Part shown: piece after piece, positions 26,021-36,549 of the stretch
Layout of the letters: every line of letters begins with the position of its first letter
Position numbering within the stretch: the stretch's first letter is position 1
Source: Botrytis cinerea B05.10
Taxonomy: Eukaryota > Ascomycota > Leotiomycetes > Helotiales > Sclerotiniaceae
Length of the DNA stretch: 64,000 nt
Direction of reading: 5' to 3'
Assembly: GCF_000143535.2 (NCBI RefSeq)
Contig: NC_037316.1
Coordinates: 372,001-436,000 of the forward strand
Program-made: the position numbers and the translations under genes
Notes under the pieces: generated by a model
Told to the model about the DNA's origin: nothing
Database searches by the model: none
What the model saw: only the letters and a program-made list of their open reading frames with translations

Positions 26021-27991
26021 TATTGTGTGTGCTGCGAATTCAGCAAGAAGGAGATTATTAAGGAGGGCTGCGGCAGATGTAGTTATCGAAGTTATAGTAC
26101 ATGTATATAAGTAAGAGTTGTGGCCCTAGCTTATCGTATGTACCTTAAGTGAGATTAGGCCAACCACCTCAATTTTGAATCACGAATTTGAATATTCTAT
26201 TGGAATGCGAATTTTGTACTTTTTTGATTCAAATTAAAGATACATATTTATATTGATGAAGATGATGATGATAGGTTTTATTAATATTGACATACCTTTC
26301 AATGTTTTAAAGTTATCCAAGCTAATTCAAGGGAAGATCGGTTCGCTCAAATTTGAGTACACCTCAATCTATAGCAAGAAGCATTTGTAAGATAATGTCA
26401 CGGGCTCGAGGTTTCACTAGCGTAGTAGGCGCTTAGTCGCCTTTGCTGAGATATAGTAAAGTTACATGGCACTTCCTTTCTTCCTTCCTTCTCCATAAAG
26501 TATCACATATAAGCTTGTACCAATCCCTTGCAGAGTGGTACAAAATCAACTCGAAACCCAAGAAACAAGGTTTATATTCAATCTATGATAATGATAGAAG
26601 AGCTCAAAAAATTATAAGAACTATAAAAAAATATCAAAAAAAGTAACGGATAACCTTCAAATGACAGAAAGTTTTCATGGCTTTGAATCGGTGTGAAAAA
26701 AGGATTGTCAAGTCAGTACAAGCTCCCTTGTTTCGTAATTTTTCTTCAAGATATATCTAATCATGATAACTGACTCTTGCTTTTGGTAGTTTTGGAAAGG
26801 AATGGAGACTTGACGATCAGTCTATTTATTTGAATTATGTGAGTAAGAGACAAAAAGTTTTTAATGGCTGTGCAGAGGTTAATGAGGATAAACTCAGGTT
26901 TATACAAAGGAAGTATGATCCCGAGGGAGAGTTTGAAAGGTTGTGGCCGGGGTATTTCAGACTTTGACTGGAGAATGATGGATGAGGATGGCCGATGAAT
27001 TCGGGATGAATTCGAGTTAGGTAATGAAAATCGACAATGAGTGGGCAAGATTTGCTATTTTGGGAGATCTAGATTGAACCGTCTTTTCAATTCAATTGAA
27101 TGAACCTGAATCTAGACTTTTCTCTAGAATCATTCTCATGCAAACAATCAGATTATTGGATCCTCGCAGATCTCGGAAGATCGAGGCACGCAGCCGTTCA
27201 ATGGCCACCATTTAGGTAACCTACCACAGCACGGGCACTGAGCCTCAATCCTGAATTACTCAATGCTTTCAACGGCAATTCATTGAATATACCGATCTAT
27301 TTCCAACCTGACTAGTTTACGTTACATTTCCCATGTGAGTCAAGCTTTTCATTCGCGCTTGTCGTTTCACCCACTCATTTTCGGGTTCGCTAAACACATC
27401 CCCTGAAATTAATGCTAGCCAATCAAATGATTCACAACACGAGTCTTTCAGACGAGATAATTTTACTAAGCGCCAACGTCATGTTTGAGCTTCATGCTGT
27501 GTATTTTCCATTTATTGGATGGGAAAACTTGAGTGGGAACTACAATAAACTGTGGTGAAATCGTACAGCAAATACACTAGTTGTCTATTTACCTGTCGAT
27601 CTGGTGGAGTTCTGGAAAGGCGCCAAGTTTGTAATGCAGTGCACTGGTTTTGGGTCGCAGTCCCGGTCATGTTCATTGAGATTTCGAGTATATAGAATCA
27701 GTCGAGACTTTTGGTAACATGATTTCAATTTCCATATTCTACTCATCGTTCGTTTTCCTATTTTCAATTCCATTCATTGTTTCGTATCTTGTCTGTCATT
27801 GATTATTTCCTTCTTTTTCTTTTTCCTTTCACAACTTTCTTTGCTAAATTGTTAATCATTAATTTTGGTACCAAAAATTTGCAATCTTTCACATATTTAT
27901 CAGTCTATAACCCTAGTACACATCTAGCTTTTCTTTTCCTCCTAAAAATCCTTCCCACGAAACAATTCTTAGAAGTATCATTTCTACAATC
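26021..27991. other. Intergenic region between oxidoreductase and Ser/Thr-rich protein
   Basis: AT-rich, with no credible gene. The short ORFs here lack any family signature. A TTATATAC TATA-like element on the minus strand (about 26102-26109) lies about 85 bp upstream of the oxidoreductase ATG. The T-rich stretch at 27780-27990 just before the next ATG is probably its promoter and leader. Confidence 0.4.
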
Positions 27992-30292
27992 ATGAAGGTC
28001 TCTCATCCACTCTCTTTTTTTAGTACAATTTTTCTTTCTCATCTTGTTGCGGCTGGTCCGTTGTGGCGCAACGGAACAAGTAGGAAGTAAGTAAACTTCT
28101 CTCTCACCCCAGGTCACTTTGCCTGGTTGGTTCCTGGATCGATAGTTCTGATTTGATTTGGCCTTAGCTTTATACGAGGGGGTGAAATGAAAAGGGATAG
28201 CGTTACTCCCATCGCGATCACTATTCTCCCTGGGACGGTCACTTCTTCGATAATTAGTTCTACAGCCCAAGCCGAATCCACATTGTCGATAGAAGGCACC
28301 ACCTCATCCAGTGCAACAGATTTTACTTCACAGTCGAGCAGCACTTCAGCTACGTCCATAATACAGTCAACGGAGGGATCGAAAACGACAGAATCAAAAA
28401 GCGAAACGAGTACTTCTAGCACATCATCGGACAAAGATAGCGAATCGAGGACTCCATTGAGCTCTGCTACATCCTCGCAACTAGCGTCTTCAATTATATC
28501 GAGTATAGGAGGTACAGCTCCAATACGATCAAGTAAATTTTCAAATACCGAAACCATAGATGGAAGCGTAATTCCAACAGCAACAGAATTAACTCTTACT
28601 CTTACTCCACCACTAAGCACGACGTCCACCGGGGAATCTTCTACGAAAACTGAAACGTCAAGTCAGGGTACATCTGGGTCACAAGCTGGTTCTCCCTCAT
28701 CGAGCCAGGTTTCTTTGCAGACTACAACGTTTGCGCCTCTTCCTACTAGTTTACCTGAGAGTAGTCTTACGGCAAAAGCTTCTTCAATCTCATTAGATAG
28801 TTCGACACTGTCAAGTCTGAATTCTGTTCAAACTACAACATTCCCACCGCTTCCAACTACCTCTCCAAAGGCTACTACAACCCCAGAAAGCTCTTCGGGT
28901 GAAACTTCCGAGGAATCTCCGTCAGCAACTCCATCATTCGTGCCGACATTAGCGTCGAGTATATCGGTCGCACCATTCGGTACTGGAAACTCAAGCACGG
29001 CAGCTACAAGAGATCCGCAAAGTTCCGGTAATTCGGATCCGAGTTTTGGATCCACGATTGGCATCACAACGGAAGCTTCTAGGATCACTTCTCAAACTTC
29101 TATAAGGGAAACTCTGTCACCTACCACGGTTTCATCAAGCACTGCTAGAGCTTCAAGCTTGGTGGAAAGTGTCGTTTCGACGAAGGAGACTTCAAAGGTT
29201 ACCGCTCAACCGCAAAGCACTATCGTGCAGTCTAGTGTGGTGGCGACTCAAGACTTAGGATCTACCACAGGAGCATCTGACCAGAGCATTACTTCTCAAA
29301 CCTCAATAACTGGAGGTCTGTCTCAGGCGACATCGATTGATTCTTTACAGACAACATTTGTATACGTAACCACAGTTGTTCCATCTTCAACTCTTGGAGT
29401 TATCCCATCCTCCTCCTTTTTATCCAAAACCTCAACTTCATCTACACAAGTAGAAACCACAAAACTTGAATCTTCAACGTCTTCACTCTCTTCGGCAGCA
29501 ATAACCATCAAGACAACCGAGGTCTCTTCGTTTTCCTCGTCCTCGGAGCCACAAACTACAATTTTCCCCGAACTGCCCACTACACAACCTGCTAGCACAG
29601 CAGAGATTCTCGTAACAACCGTAACATTATCAAGTAAAACAAGAGAATCGTCTTCTAGCACCACAAGAATATCCACTGCTACATCCTCCATCAAAGAAAC
29701 CACAACCCAAGAATCTATCCTCCTACCTACCACCCAGATCACTACAGCTGATATCCCCAAGACTACTGAAATAGCCAGCACTATAATCATCAGTGTAAAC
29801 ACTGCAGATTCGAATAATGGAGCTGTAACTGTATTGACTATCATTCCTGTTACTGCTGGTTCAGGTTCAGGTTCAGGTTCTGGCAACGACATTGGCATTA
29901 CCAAAACCAATGATGGAAACAGCGGCGCAACCACATCCATAACCATCATCAACGCCAGTCCCACTGCTACCACAACAGCCGGAGGTAATGGCCTAGCGCA
30001 GACTACACTTACTCTTTCGCCCACTTCTCCGACTCCCATACGCACGTCTATTTCTATATCTACAAGTGCGATAGATGATGGGTTGAGAACAACGACGTTG
30101 AGTATTTCACCACCGAAGGAAACGATTATTACTAGTGCGCCTGCAGCGACGACTACGAGCGCGGCAGAGAATATTTGTTTGGGGGTGGGAGGGGATGGGA
30201 AACTTACTAGTATGAGTAGCTGTGTGGGTGGCGCGACGGAGACGGTGAGTGTGACGGTTACGGCAAGAGAGACGGTTACGGTTAGGGGGTAG
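27992..30292 (+). CDS. Secreted Ser/Thr-rich repeat protein, 739 aa
   Basis: Exon 1 (27992-28086) encodes MKVSHPLSFFSTIFLSHLV plus AAGPLWRNG, a clear signal peptide. An 81-bp intron (GTAAGT...CCTTAG) joins it in frame to exon 2 (28168-30292), giving 739 residues. The mature protein is almost entirely Ser/Thr with Glu, Ala and Pro, and would be heavily O-mannosylated. It has spaced copies of a QTTTFxPLPTT motif (QTTTFAPLPTS, QTTTFPPLPTT, QTTIFPELPTT) and a (GS)n spacer. The C-terminus has a small Cys pair (NICLGVGG...MSSCVGG) and ends TVSVTVTARETVTVRG with no GPI-attachment signal. It is probably a cell-wall or matrix protein. An earlier acceptor at 28112 would hit a stop, so 28168 was chosen. 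It converges on the UstYa gene with 615 bp between the stop codons. Confidence 0.8.
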
Positions 30293-30907
30293 AGTATGGG
30301 GATGAGTGATAGGGGTGTCATTGGGGAGGGTGGAGTGGAGTGATGAAATAAGTGAATGAATGAATACACGAACAAAAAGTGAAAATGAGGGGGGGGGGGG
30401 GGAAAGGAAGAGAAAAAATTGACAACTTGGCGTTTGGATATTGGATACTGGATATCGGATAGATGGGGCAGTATGTAATGGACCGAAGGAATTGAATTGA
30501 TTTATTTAGAGATTTCATGTTATGATGGATTGAAGAAAGAATTGTGTGTAAATCGTATAGGGTGATGAGAGCTTGAATGACTACAAACCTTATTGGAAAT
30601 TTTCAATCTTTTCTTGTTCAAATTGTAGATCTCTTGGGAAGTGGTATGGGTTAAAATAAACGGCTGTTGTGTAGTCACCAAGGATTGTTTGTTTTTCCAG
30701 CTTTGTAGCTTTTGCTACTAGGTCCATTGTGATTGAGATATGATTTGTATTAGACAGGCTATATATATATTGGTAGGCTTTCCTTCTCAGGAATAGAGAC
30801 AACTTTTCCTCAGCACGATGCACATTATCCAAAGTTCTTGTCCACTATCTAACTCCAAGAACCCTATATTCTCACAAAACATTTCCTTCGCCTCCAAATT
30901 TAATCCA
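30293..30907. other. Convergent intergenic region with a G14 run
   Basis: Shared 3' flank of the Ser/Thr-rich protein and the UstYa-type gene. It contains a homopolymer of 14 G at 30389-30402. No gene seen. Confidence 0.55.
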
Positions 30908-31967
30908 TCACAAAATCTCCATTCCATCCTGTCCATCATCCTCATGATTATCAAACCACCTAAAGATCTCCTTTGCCTCATGCGACATATGTCTAACCGG
31001 CTCATTCAGCGGTCTCCTCAACGCCCCAAACTTTTCCAACGGCACCGCAATCTCATCATGATACTCTAGTATCGCTTCAAAATCCCTACATTTATGATTG
31101 ATATTGAAATCCGGCACTGCATTTTCCTGCATATCCACCCAGTAATGACCATACGTATCCACATTTCCCTGACACATCAGATTCTGCAGCAGCGCATACA
31201 CGCAATGTGAAGCGTGCAGTTGGTGGTATTTTCCCATCTGTTCGTCAGGATAGTAGTATGCTACGTTCCAATAGAGATGCATACGCAATCGGTTGAGACA
31301 GTGAATTTGATGAAAGACGTCGATGCGTCCGATGAAGGCGTCAGGGCCGAAACCAAAAGATTCGGGAAATTTGGCGTACATATCTGGATCTTTTCCTTGG
31401 TTGACAAGATCTTGTCGGGATAGGGGAATGGGATTTTGCGTCTCGATACGAGCCCATGCTGCATCGACTTCGGGAGATGGGGGTTTTCGATAGATGGATT
31501 CGTCCTCGCGCTCTAGAAATGTGCCGTTGAGTCGCCAGGTTGAAAGCGGAATCTCGATTGCGTCGAGAATTGGAGCTGTGGGTCTTTTTATGAGATACAT
31601 CTTCAGTGCTGGAGAATTCTTGGATCTTACATTTTTCTGAAACTTGTTTCAACGCCCAATTTCGCTCCCTTCCACCTGGGACTTGCTTCCAATTAAGCAT
31701 GGCAGCGGTGAACAAGTACAAAGACAGACAAAAGAAAAGACCATTCAGCCAGCCCAGACATCTCACAAATGAGTGATGCCTATGGCAGCAATTAGTTTCT
31801 CCCTTTTCAGCATGTTCAAATGAATCATCGCCGACAGAAAGGCGGTTCAGAAGTCGATCTTCATCTTGATATTCGTTATCCGAGCTTACATGTGAGGGGT
31901 CTAATTCTGCATATGTAAATGATTTATTGCGCTTGAATACATGTAATATGCGTTGATTGAAACCCAT
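30908..31967 (-). CDS. UstYa/DUF3328-family oxidase-like protein, 334 aa
   Basis: Two exons, 31967-31631 and 31575-30908, with a 55-bp intron (GTAAGA...CCACAG). The splice joins ALKQVSEK to SPILDAIEIPLS, which restores the conserved family block. Layout: cytosolic N-terminus with FTYAELDP, one membrane segment at about residues 70-92, then the DUF3328 domain. Both diagnostic motifs are present: HQIHC at about 201-205 (in DVFHQIHCLNRLRMHLYW) and HASHC at about 233-237. The block KPPSPEVDAAW is also typical. UstYa and UstYb relatives act in maturing fungal ribosomal peptides (ustiloxin, phomopsin, asperipin types), where they are implicated in oxidative macrocyclisation at Tyr or Phe side chains. 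The gene lies 1.96 kb from a divergent secreted-repeat precursor whose core contains Tyr, so it is the obvious candidate tailoring enzyme. A genome-scattered UstYa paralogue with another substrate is the alternative. Confidence 0.88.
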
Positions 31968-33925
31968 TTTGAAGAACGGAGAGGGTGGGTATGCAAAAAG
32001 TGAAAAGTATAATGCGGATATGAAAGGTAAATGATAGAGTTGCTGTTTTCAAACTGAATGTAGAATATGTCTTAGTCGATGTGAACAACTACTTGCCAAT
32101 AAATTATAATTTGCTCTTCTAGAACCAACTACAAGTGACACTAAATTTCAAACGTTCGATAATCTCAAAACGTTACACTTACTAGTCATGACTCCCTCAC
32201 TCCCTCACTCCCTCCCCCGCATTCTCTCGAGATAGGAGAAAACCATTATCCTCTCTTTCAGCCAAGAAAGGATAAGCCATATACTGCACAATTATCTATA
32301 TGTAACTGATCGACGAATATGCAAGCCAACTCATGCAGATAGGAATATGCAAGACGACATCTGTAGTCCCGGAATCGAAGTTTCGGCTAACTTCTCCCGT
32401 TCGCGTGGCAAACTTTGTGTTTCTCGTTTGGTTGTACAGGTTGTGTTCGACCTTTAGTTGGATGAGAAGAGATCTTATATATGCTTATCTGCCGGTAGAT
32501 TGGATTTTTGTTCCTTGTATCAATGATGATTTTGCAAGCTGTGGGTAAATCTTCCGAGTGTATACTTACGCGAATTTGAAGAATTGACATTTATCGGATC
32601 CAAATTTTGAATTTGGAAGCATCGCCAATAGATCAGCAGCAGAGAACAAAAATCAAGATATATTTTCATCTTTATCCCAATAAGCTGTTTGCTAGATGTG
32701 AAATCTACGTTATTCGTAACTCGGAGATAGATATCTGAGTGACATTACTGTTTGTATAAATCAATCATATTTTATACAGTGAATAAACGGATTGGTGACA
32801 GATAAAAGATACACGACAGTGAGATAAGTGGCATCATAACGGATGACCTACTCTCAGCCAATGCTATATAAACCATGTAAACACTATATCCCCTTCTGGA
32901 CATGTCCAAAACACTCAAAGTCTGTAAAAACTAGTATAGAAAGCAAACATCAGTTCTAGTCACATCAAGTCACCTAAAAAAAAACACAAGTTAGACCAGT
33001 GTAGATCTCTCCTATCTATGATGATCAACGAGATCCTCCCACCCCTATTCCAATCAACCCCGCTTACTCCCCGCGTAATCCTCGTTTGCACACCCGTATG
33101 TTCTCCAGAGATTCTCCTCATGCTCCTACCTCACGCTTACTTTTCGGCATGTAATACAAATCAACTCTATTCTCGTAAGGGTGTGAAGTCACTCATGCAT
33201 GCAGATATATGTCCAAAAACGACGTATAACCGATTACTTACACGAGTTGTTTCAGCAGACACAAAAAACGTATTGATGATACAGAATAACAAATTGAGGC
33301 ATTTCTTCAACGCTTGCTTCGCCACGATTCTCGTCGCAGCGGAGATTTTTCAAATTTCTCACAATTACCTGTTTTGACATGTATGTCGTCTTTTCGGCAA
33401 ACCTCGAGTTGCCGATTTAGTTTGAAACGATACTAGGATCCAACTCACAGTTCGGTACATCTTTATGATTCCTCGAATCATGATTGAGTTTGATTTTGCG
33501 TGATGCATACATTATCCGATAGACTCCACGACTCTTTGTTACAAATTATGTCGGCTGTGCGTGTAGTTGTACGTTTAAGAACGTATTACAGCCCTCTTAT
33601 TTGTGGGGACAATCTAATCTTGTATCAATAAACGAAAAAAAAAGATTGAAAGCAAGATAACAGTAAGTTACAAGACTTCAAAACATGTCACTCTGTAGAA
33701 TAGTTTTGTGCAGCGCCTTCGGATCTCCCCGTCGGCTTTGCAGGTAGACCGAAAGACTTACGCCTTTCATTGCTCTGAAAGTTAAAAAAATATCTATATA
33801 AACAGTCTATAACTAGAGAACTGGCATTACTCTTCTCAACCATCCAATCCAACATACATTCTTTCAAGTCAAACTCAAATATATATACCCCAGAACGCCC
33901 AAAATCCTCAAAACACCTCTTCAAA
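31968..33925. other. Divergent intergenic region of UstYa and peptide-precursor genes
   Basis: Shared upstream region of the two divergent genes. The only longer ORF (33018-33377) has no signature and is not called. A CTCCCTCA triplication lies at about 32193-32214. The TATA box listed separately belongs to the precursor. Confidence 0.45.
33795..33802 (+). promoter_or_regulatory. TATA box of the repeat-peptide precursor
   Basis: TATATAAA, 124 bp upstream of the precursor ATG; a second TATATATA lies at about 33880-33887. This is consistent with a strongly or conditionally expressed gene. Confidence 0.5.
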
Positions 33926-35020
33926 ATGGTTCGAATGACCGCGATCCTGGCCACGGCTATTCTCAGTCTCGCATATGCTGCTCCGCTGAGCCCTGCTCAA
34001 GGTCTATATAATTTCTCTCTGAAGTTAAGAATATCATCACTGACTTTAAACAGAAGAAGTTAAACCACGAGGTGTGTTGGATGCTACGTATGCTCAGTTG
34101 GATTGGTTTATGGCTAAACGTGATCCAGAGCTATCTTATGTGAATAGCCGTGCAGCGGAATTGAGCTATGTCAATTCTAAGCGTGAACCGGAACTTAGCT
34201 ACGTTAACTCCAAACGCGCTGAACTCAGCTATGTGGTATGTTTCTCAAGAGATAGTGCGGAATTTAGCTCATCGAAGTGTAGAATTCGAAACGTGAACCG
34301 GAGTTGAGCTATGTGAATTCCAAGCGCGAGCCAGAGCTAAGCTACGTAGTAAGTATCATAGAAAACCTTTTCAGTATCCAGCTCACATAAACACAGAATT
34401 CCAAGAGAGAGCCCGAGCTCAGCTATGTGAACTCCAAACGTGAAGCCGAGCCAGAGCTCAGCTACGTGAATTCAAAGAGAGAGCCAGAGCTTAGCTATGT
34501 GGTTTGTTGACACTTCCCATTATTCAGTAGACCCTCGTTGACAGGTTTTCAGAACTCCAAGCGGGAGCCTGAGCTGAGCTATGTGAATTCGAAGAGAGAG
34601 GCAGAATTGAGCTACGTCAACTCCAAACGTGAAGCCGAGCTCAGCTATGTCAATTCTAAACGTGAAGCCGAGCCTGAGCTTAGCTACGTCAACTCCAAAC
34701 GTGAAGCCGAGCTCAGCTATGTCAATTCTAAACGTGAAGCCGAGCCTGAGCTTAGCTACGTCAACTCCAAACGCGAGCCTGAGTCGAGCTATGTGAATTC
34801 AAAGAGAGAAGCAGAGCTTAGCTATGTCAACTCCAAACGTTCTCCTGAACTAAGCTACGTGGTATATTCAACCCCAACCCTAACCCCATCTCAGTCCTAT
34901 TCACTAACCTCCCCTTTCTAGAACTCCAAGCGGGAGCCCGAACTCAGCTATGTCAACTCCAAGCGTGAAGCCGAAGCCGAACTCAGCTACGTCAACAGCC
35001 GGCACACACACAAGGAATAG
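33926..35020 (+). CDS. Secreted Kex2-type repeat precursor: 20 copies of an ELSYVNS core
   Basis: Six exons (33926-34001, 34054-34235, 34283-34348, 34397-34501, 34553-34861, 34922-35020) encode 278 residues. Signal peptide MVRMTAILATAILSLAYA is followed by a leader of about 35 residues ending FMAKR. Then come 20 repeats whose invariant part is SYVNS (ELSYVNS in nearly all; one ESSYVNS). Units end in Lys-Arg, the Kex2 site, except units 1 and 20, which end in a single Arg. The tail is HTHKE. Each core is preceded by EP, EA, DP, SP, AA, EAEP or EAEA, i.e. X-Pro/X-Ala dipeptides removable by a Ste13-type dipeptidyl aminopeptidase, as in yeast alpha-factor; unit 4 has a single Ala. Introns 2-5 all interrupt YV|NS in phase 0. 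The first donor (GTCTAT) is weak. It could be a dikaritin-type RiPP precursor matured by the neighbouring UstYa protein, or a secreted signalling peptide. It lacks Cys, unlike the WCxxPGQxC alpha pheromones of related fungi. Confidence 0.9.
34122..35002 (+). repeat. Tandem coding repeat array of the peptide precursor
   Basis: Twenty imperfect units, mostly 33 or 39 nt, are interrupted by four introns of 47-60 bp at the identical repeat position. Exons carry 4, 2, 3, 9 and 2 SYV-terminated units. Nearby units in exon 5 are nearly identical at the DNA level (alternating EAELSYVNSKR and EAEPELSYVNSKR), implying recent duplication or conversion. Codons for the same residues differ between distant units, so the protein core is kept under selection. 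Confidence 0.88.
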
Positions 35021-36549
35021 GTTCCCACATCTCACATCTCACATCCCACAAACCTATTCCGTGTTTCTTAGCAAGGATTCCACAAAGACATCCACGACAC
35101 TTTCCTCTCCCGGACAAAAACAGAAACACAAAGCAAAATCTAAATTGGACACACACACACACACAACCTCCCTCTCTATTTTGATGGATTTAGTTTCCCT
35201 TTTTTTCAATTTCCTTATCCTCGTCGTCACACCAGATCAAGGCTCTCTCATTCCCAACTTCCAGCTTCCAACTTCCAATTTTTCATACACAGTACAATCC
35301 AGTTTGCAGAATAAATCAATGAAAGCACGTTACCGATTCTCATCTTTTATATGCATGTGCTTTTCCCGATATGAAATCAAATGAAATGATTATGACAATA
35401 TACACGTCCTTCTTCTCTTGTTTCCTTCCCTGAACCAAAAGCTAAACCCCCTCAACTTTTCACTCTTTTGTGATTCTCATCATTTCCTCTCCAAAATTTT
35501 CCTTTCAAATCACCATAGCACCCACTCACGCTCATCTATCAATACCAAGGAGAAACCCTCACTCCCCAATCCTCAATCCCCAATCCCAAGTACCCAACCA
35601 CACCCATCCATCCACCCATCTATTTCTTCATTCTTCATGAAAGAATGTACATACATACACACAAATATTCCTCTCCCCACACACACACACACACACTCTC
35701 TCTCTCTCCAACCCATACCCATACCCATACCCAACTCAAAGCTTTATATCACTCAATCACTCACTTTCTCACTTCCTCCCTCTCTCCATCCATCCATCCA
35801 TCTTAACGACCTATCCAGATTCCCCACCTCTCTCCCCCCTTTCCTCTTCCCCCTTTCTCCAGCTCTTCATCTCAACCTTTCCTCATCTCTTGGCCTCGTT
35901 TTACCTCACCATACCTCGCCTCCCCTAGCTACCTCATCGCATCCCATCCTATATACTCGAGTACAGCACAACAAAACGGGGTCATAAACGAATTATATAA
36001 TCAACTAATCATAATAACAAACAGAACGAACGATAAATTAAGCTTAATCAACATTTCGGTAAAACCATAAAGTTTGTGATCTAACTACTCTATAGATCAC
36101 TCAAATCACATATCACACTATTCAATGAAGTCATTCCAGTTTTCATAGAGCCACTTATTGCAGTCCAATTGGATCTTCATTCTCATTTCTCATGCTTCCC
36201 TTCTCATCTCTTTTGAAAACAAAAGATAATGACTAATTACAATTGATTAAGTATCCTTGGTGAGTTTCACGTGCTTTCTTCGTCAAAGGTTGAAGAAATT
36301 ACACAAACCAACTCTTCCATCCCTATCTTCATTACTACTTTCATGAATAACGCCTATCCTTCCCCTAATATTTAATGGACAGAAATGTTTGAACGCCCAG
36401 TCTAATGCATTAAAATGATCATAACCTTACTGCCGCAACTTTGCCCCTAGTGTGCGGAGATTGGCGTTCCGATAATAAAAAAAATGGTGAGAAGGTAGTG
36501 TGAAGATTGATGAAAAATTTCGAAATTTCGAATAGAGATATCAAGATAA
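35021..36549. other. Convergent intergenic region, CT/CA-rich
   Basis: This is the 3' flank of the peptide precursor and of ERG5. The plus strand is strongly C/T/A-rich from 35.0 to 35.97 kb, with (CA)n at about 35148-35163 and 35679-35696, (CT)n at about 35695-35708, and CCCATA repeats at about 35715-35732. The ORFs here (34950-35384 and 35418-35987) are low-complexity Ser/Pro/His translations and are not called. Confidence 0.5.

Noticed and set aside
28114..30375. Long minus-strand ORFs (171 and 350 aa) opposite the Ser/Thr-rich gene
   Set aside because: They are antisense shadows of Ser/Thr codon repeats, giving Val/Ile/Leu-rich nonsense without a signature.
31575..31640. Apparent frameshift, or a 22-nt mini-intron, in the UstYa gene between its two open frames
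   Set aside because: A normal 55-bp intron (GTAAGA at 31630 to CACAG at 31576) joins ALKQVSEK to SPILDAIEIPLS, restoring the conserved family block and frame, so the gene is intact.
33926..35020. Precursor as the ordinary alpha mating pheromone gene
   Set aside because: Processing signals match, but the core lacks the WCxxPGQxC type sequence of filamentous ascomycete alpha peptides, so it is a different peptide.
34950..35987. ORFs of 144 and 189 aa downstream of the precursor
   Set aside because: Wrong frame of the last precursor exon followed by CT/CA-rich low complexity; the true frame stops at 35020.
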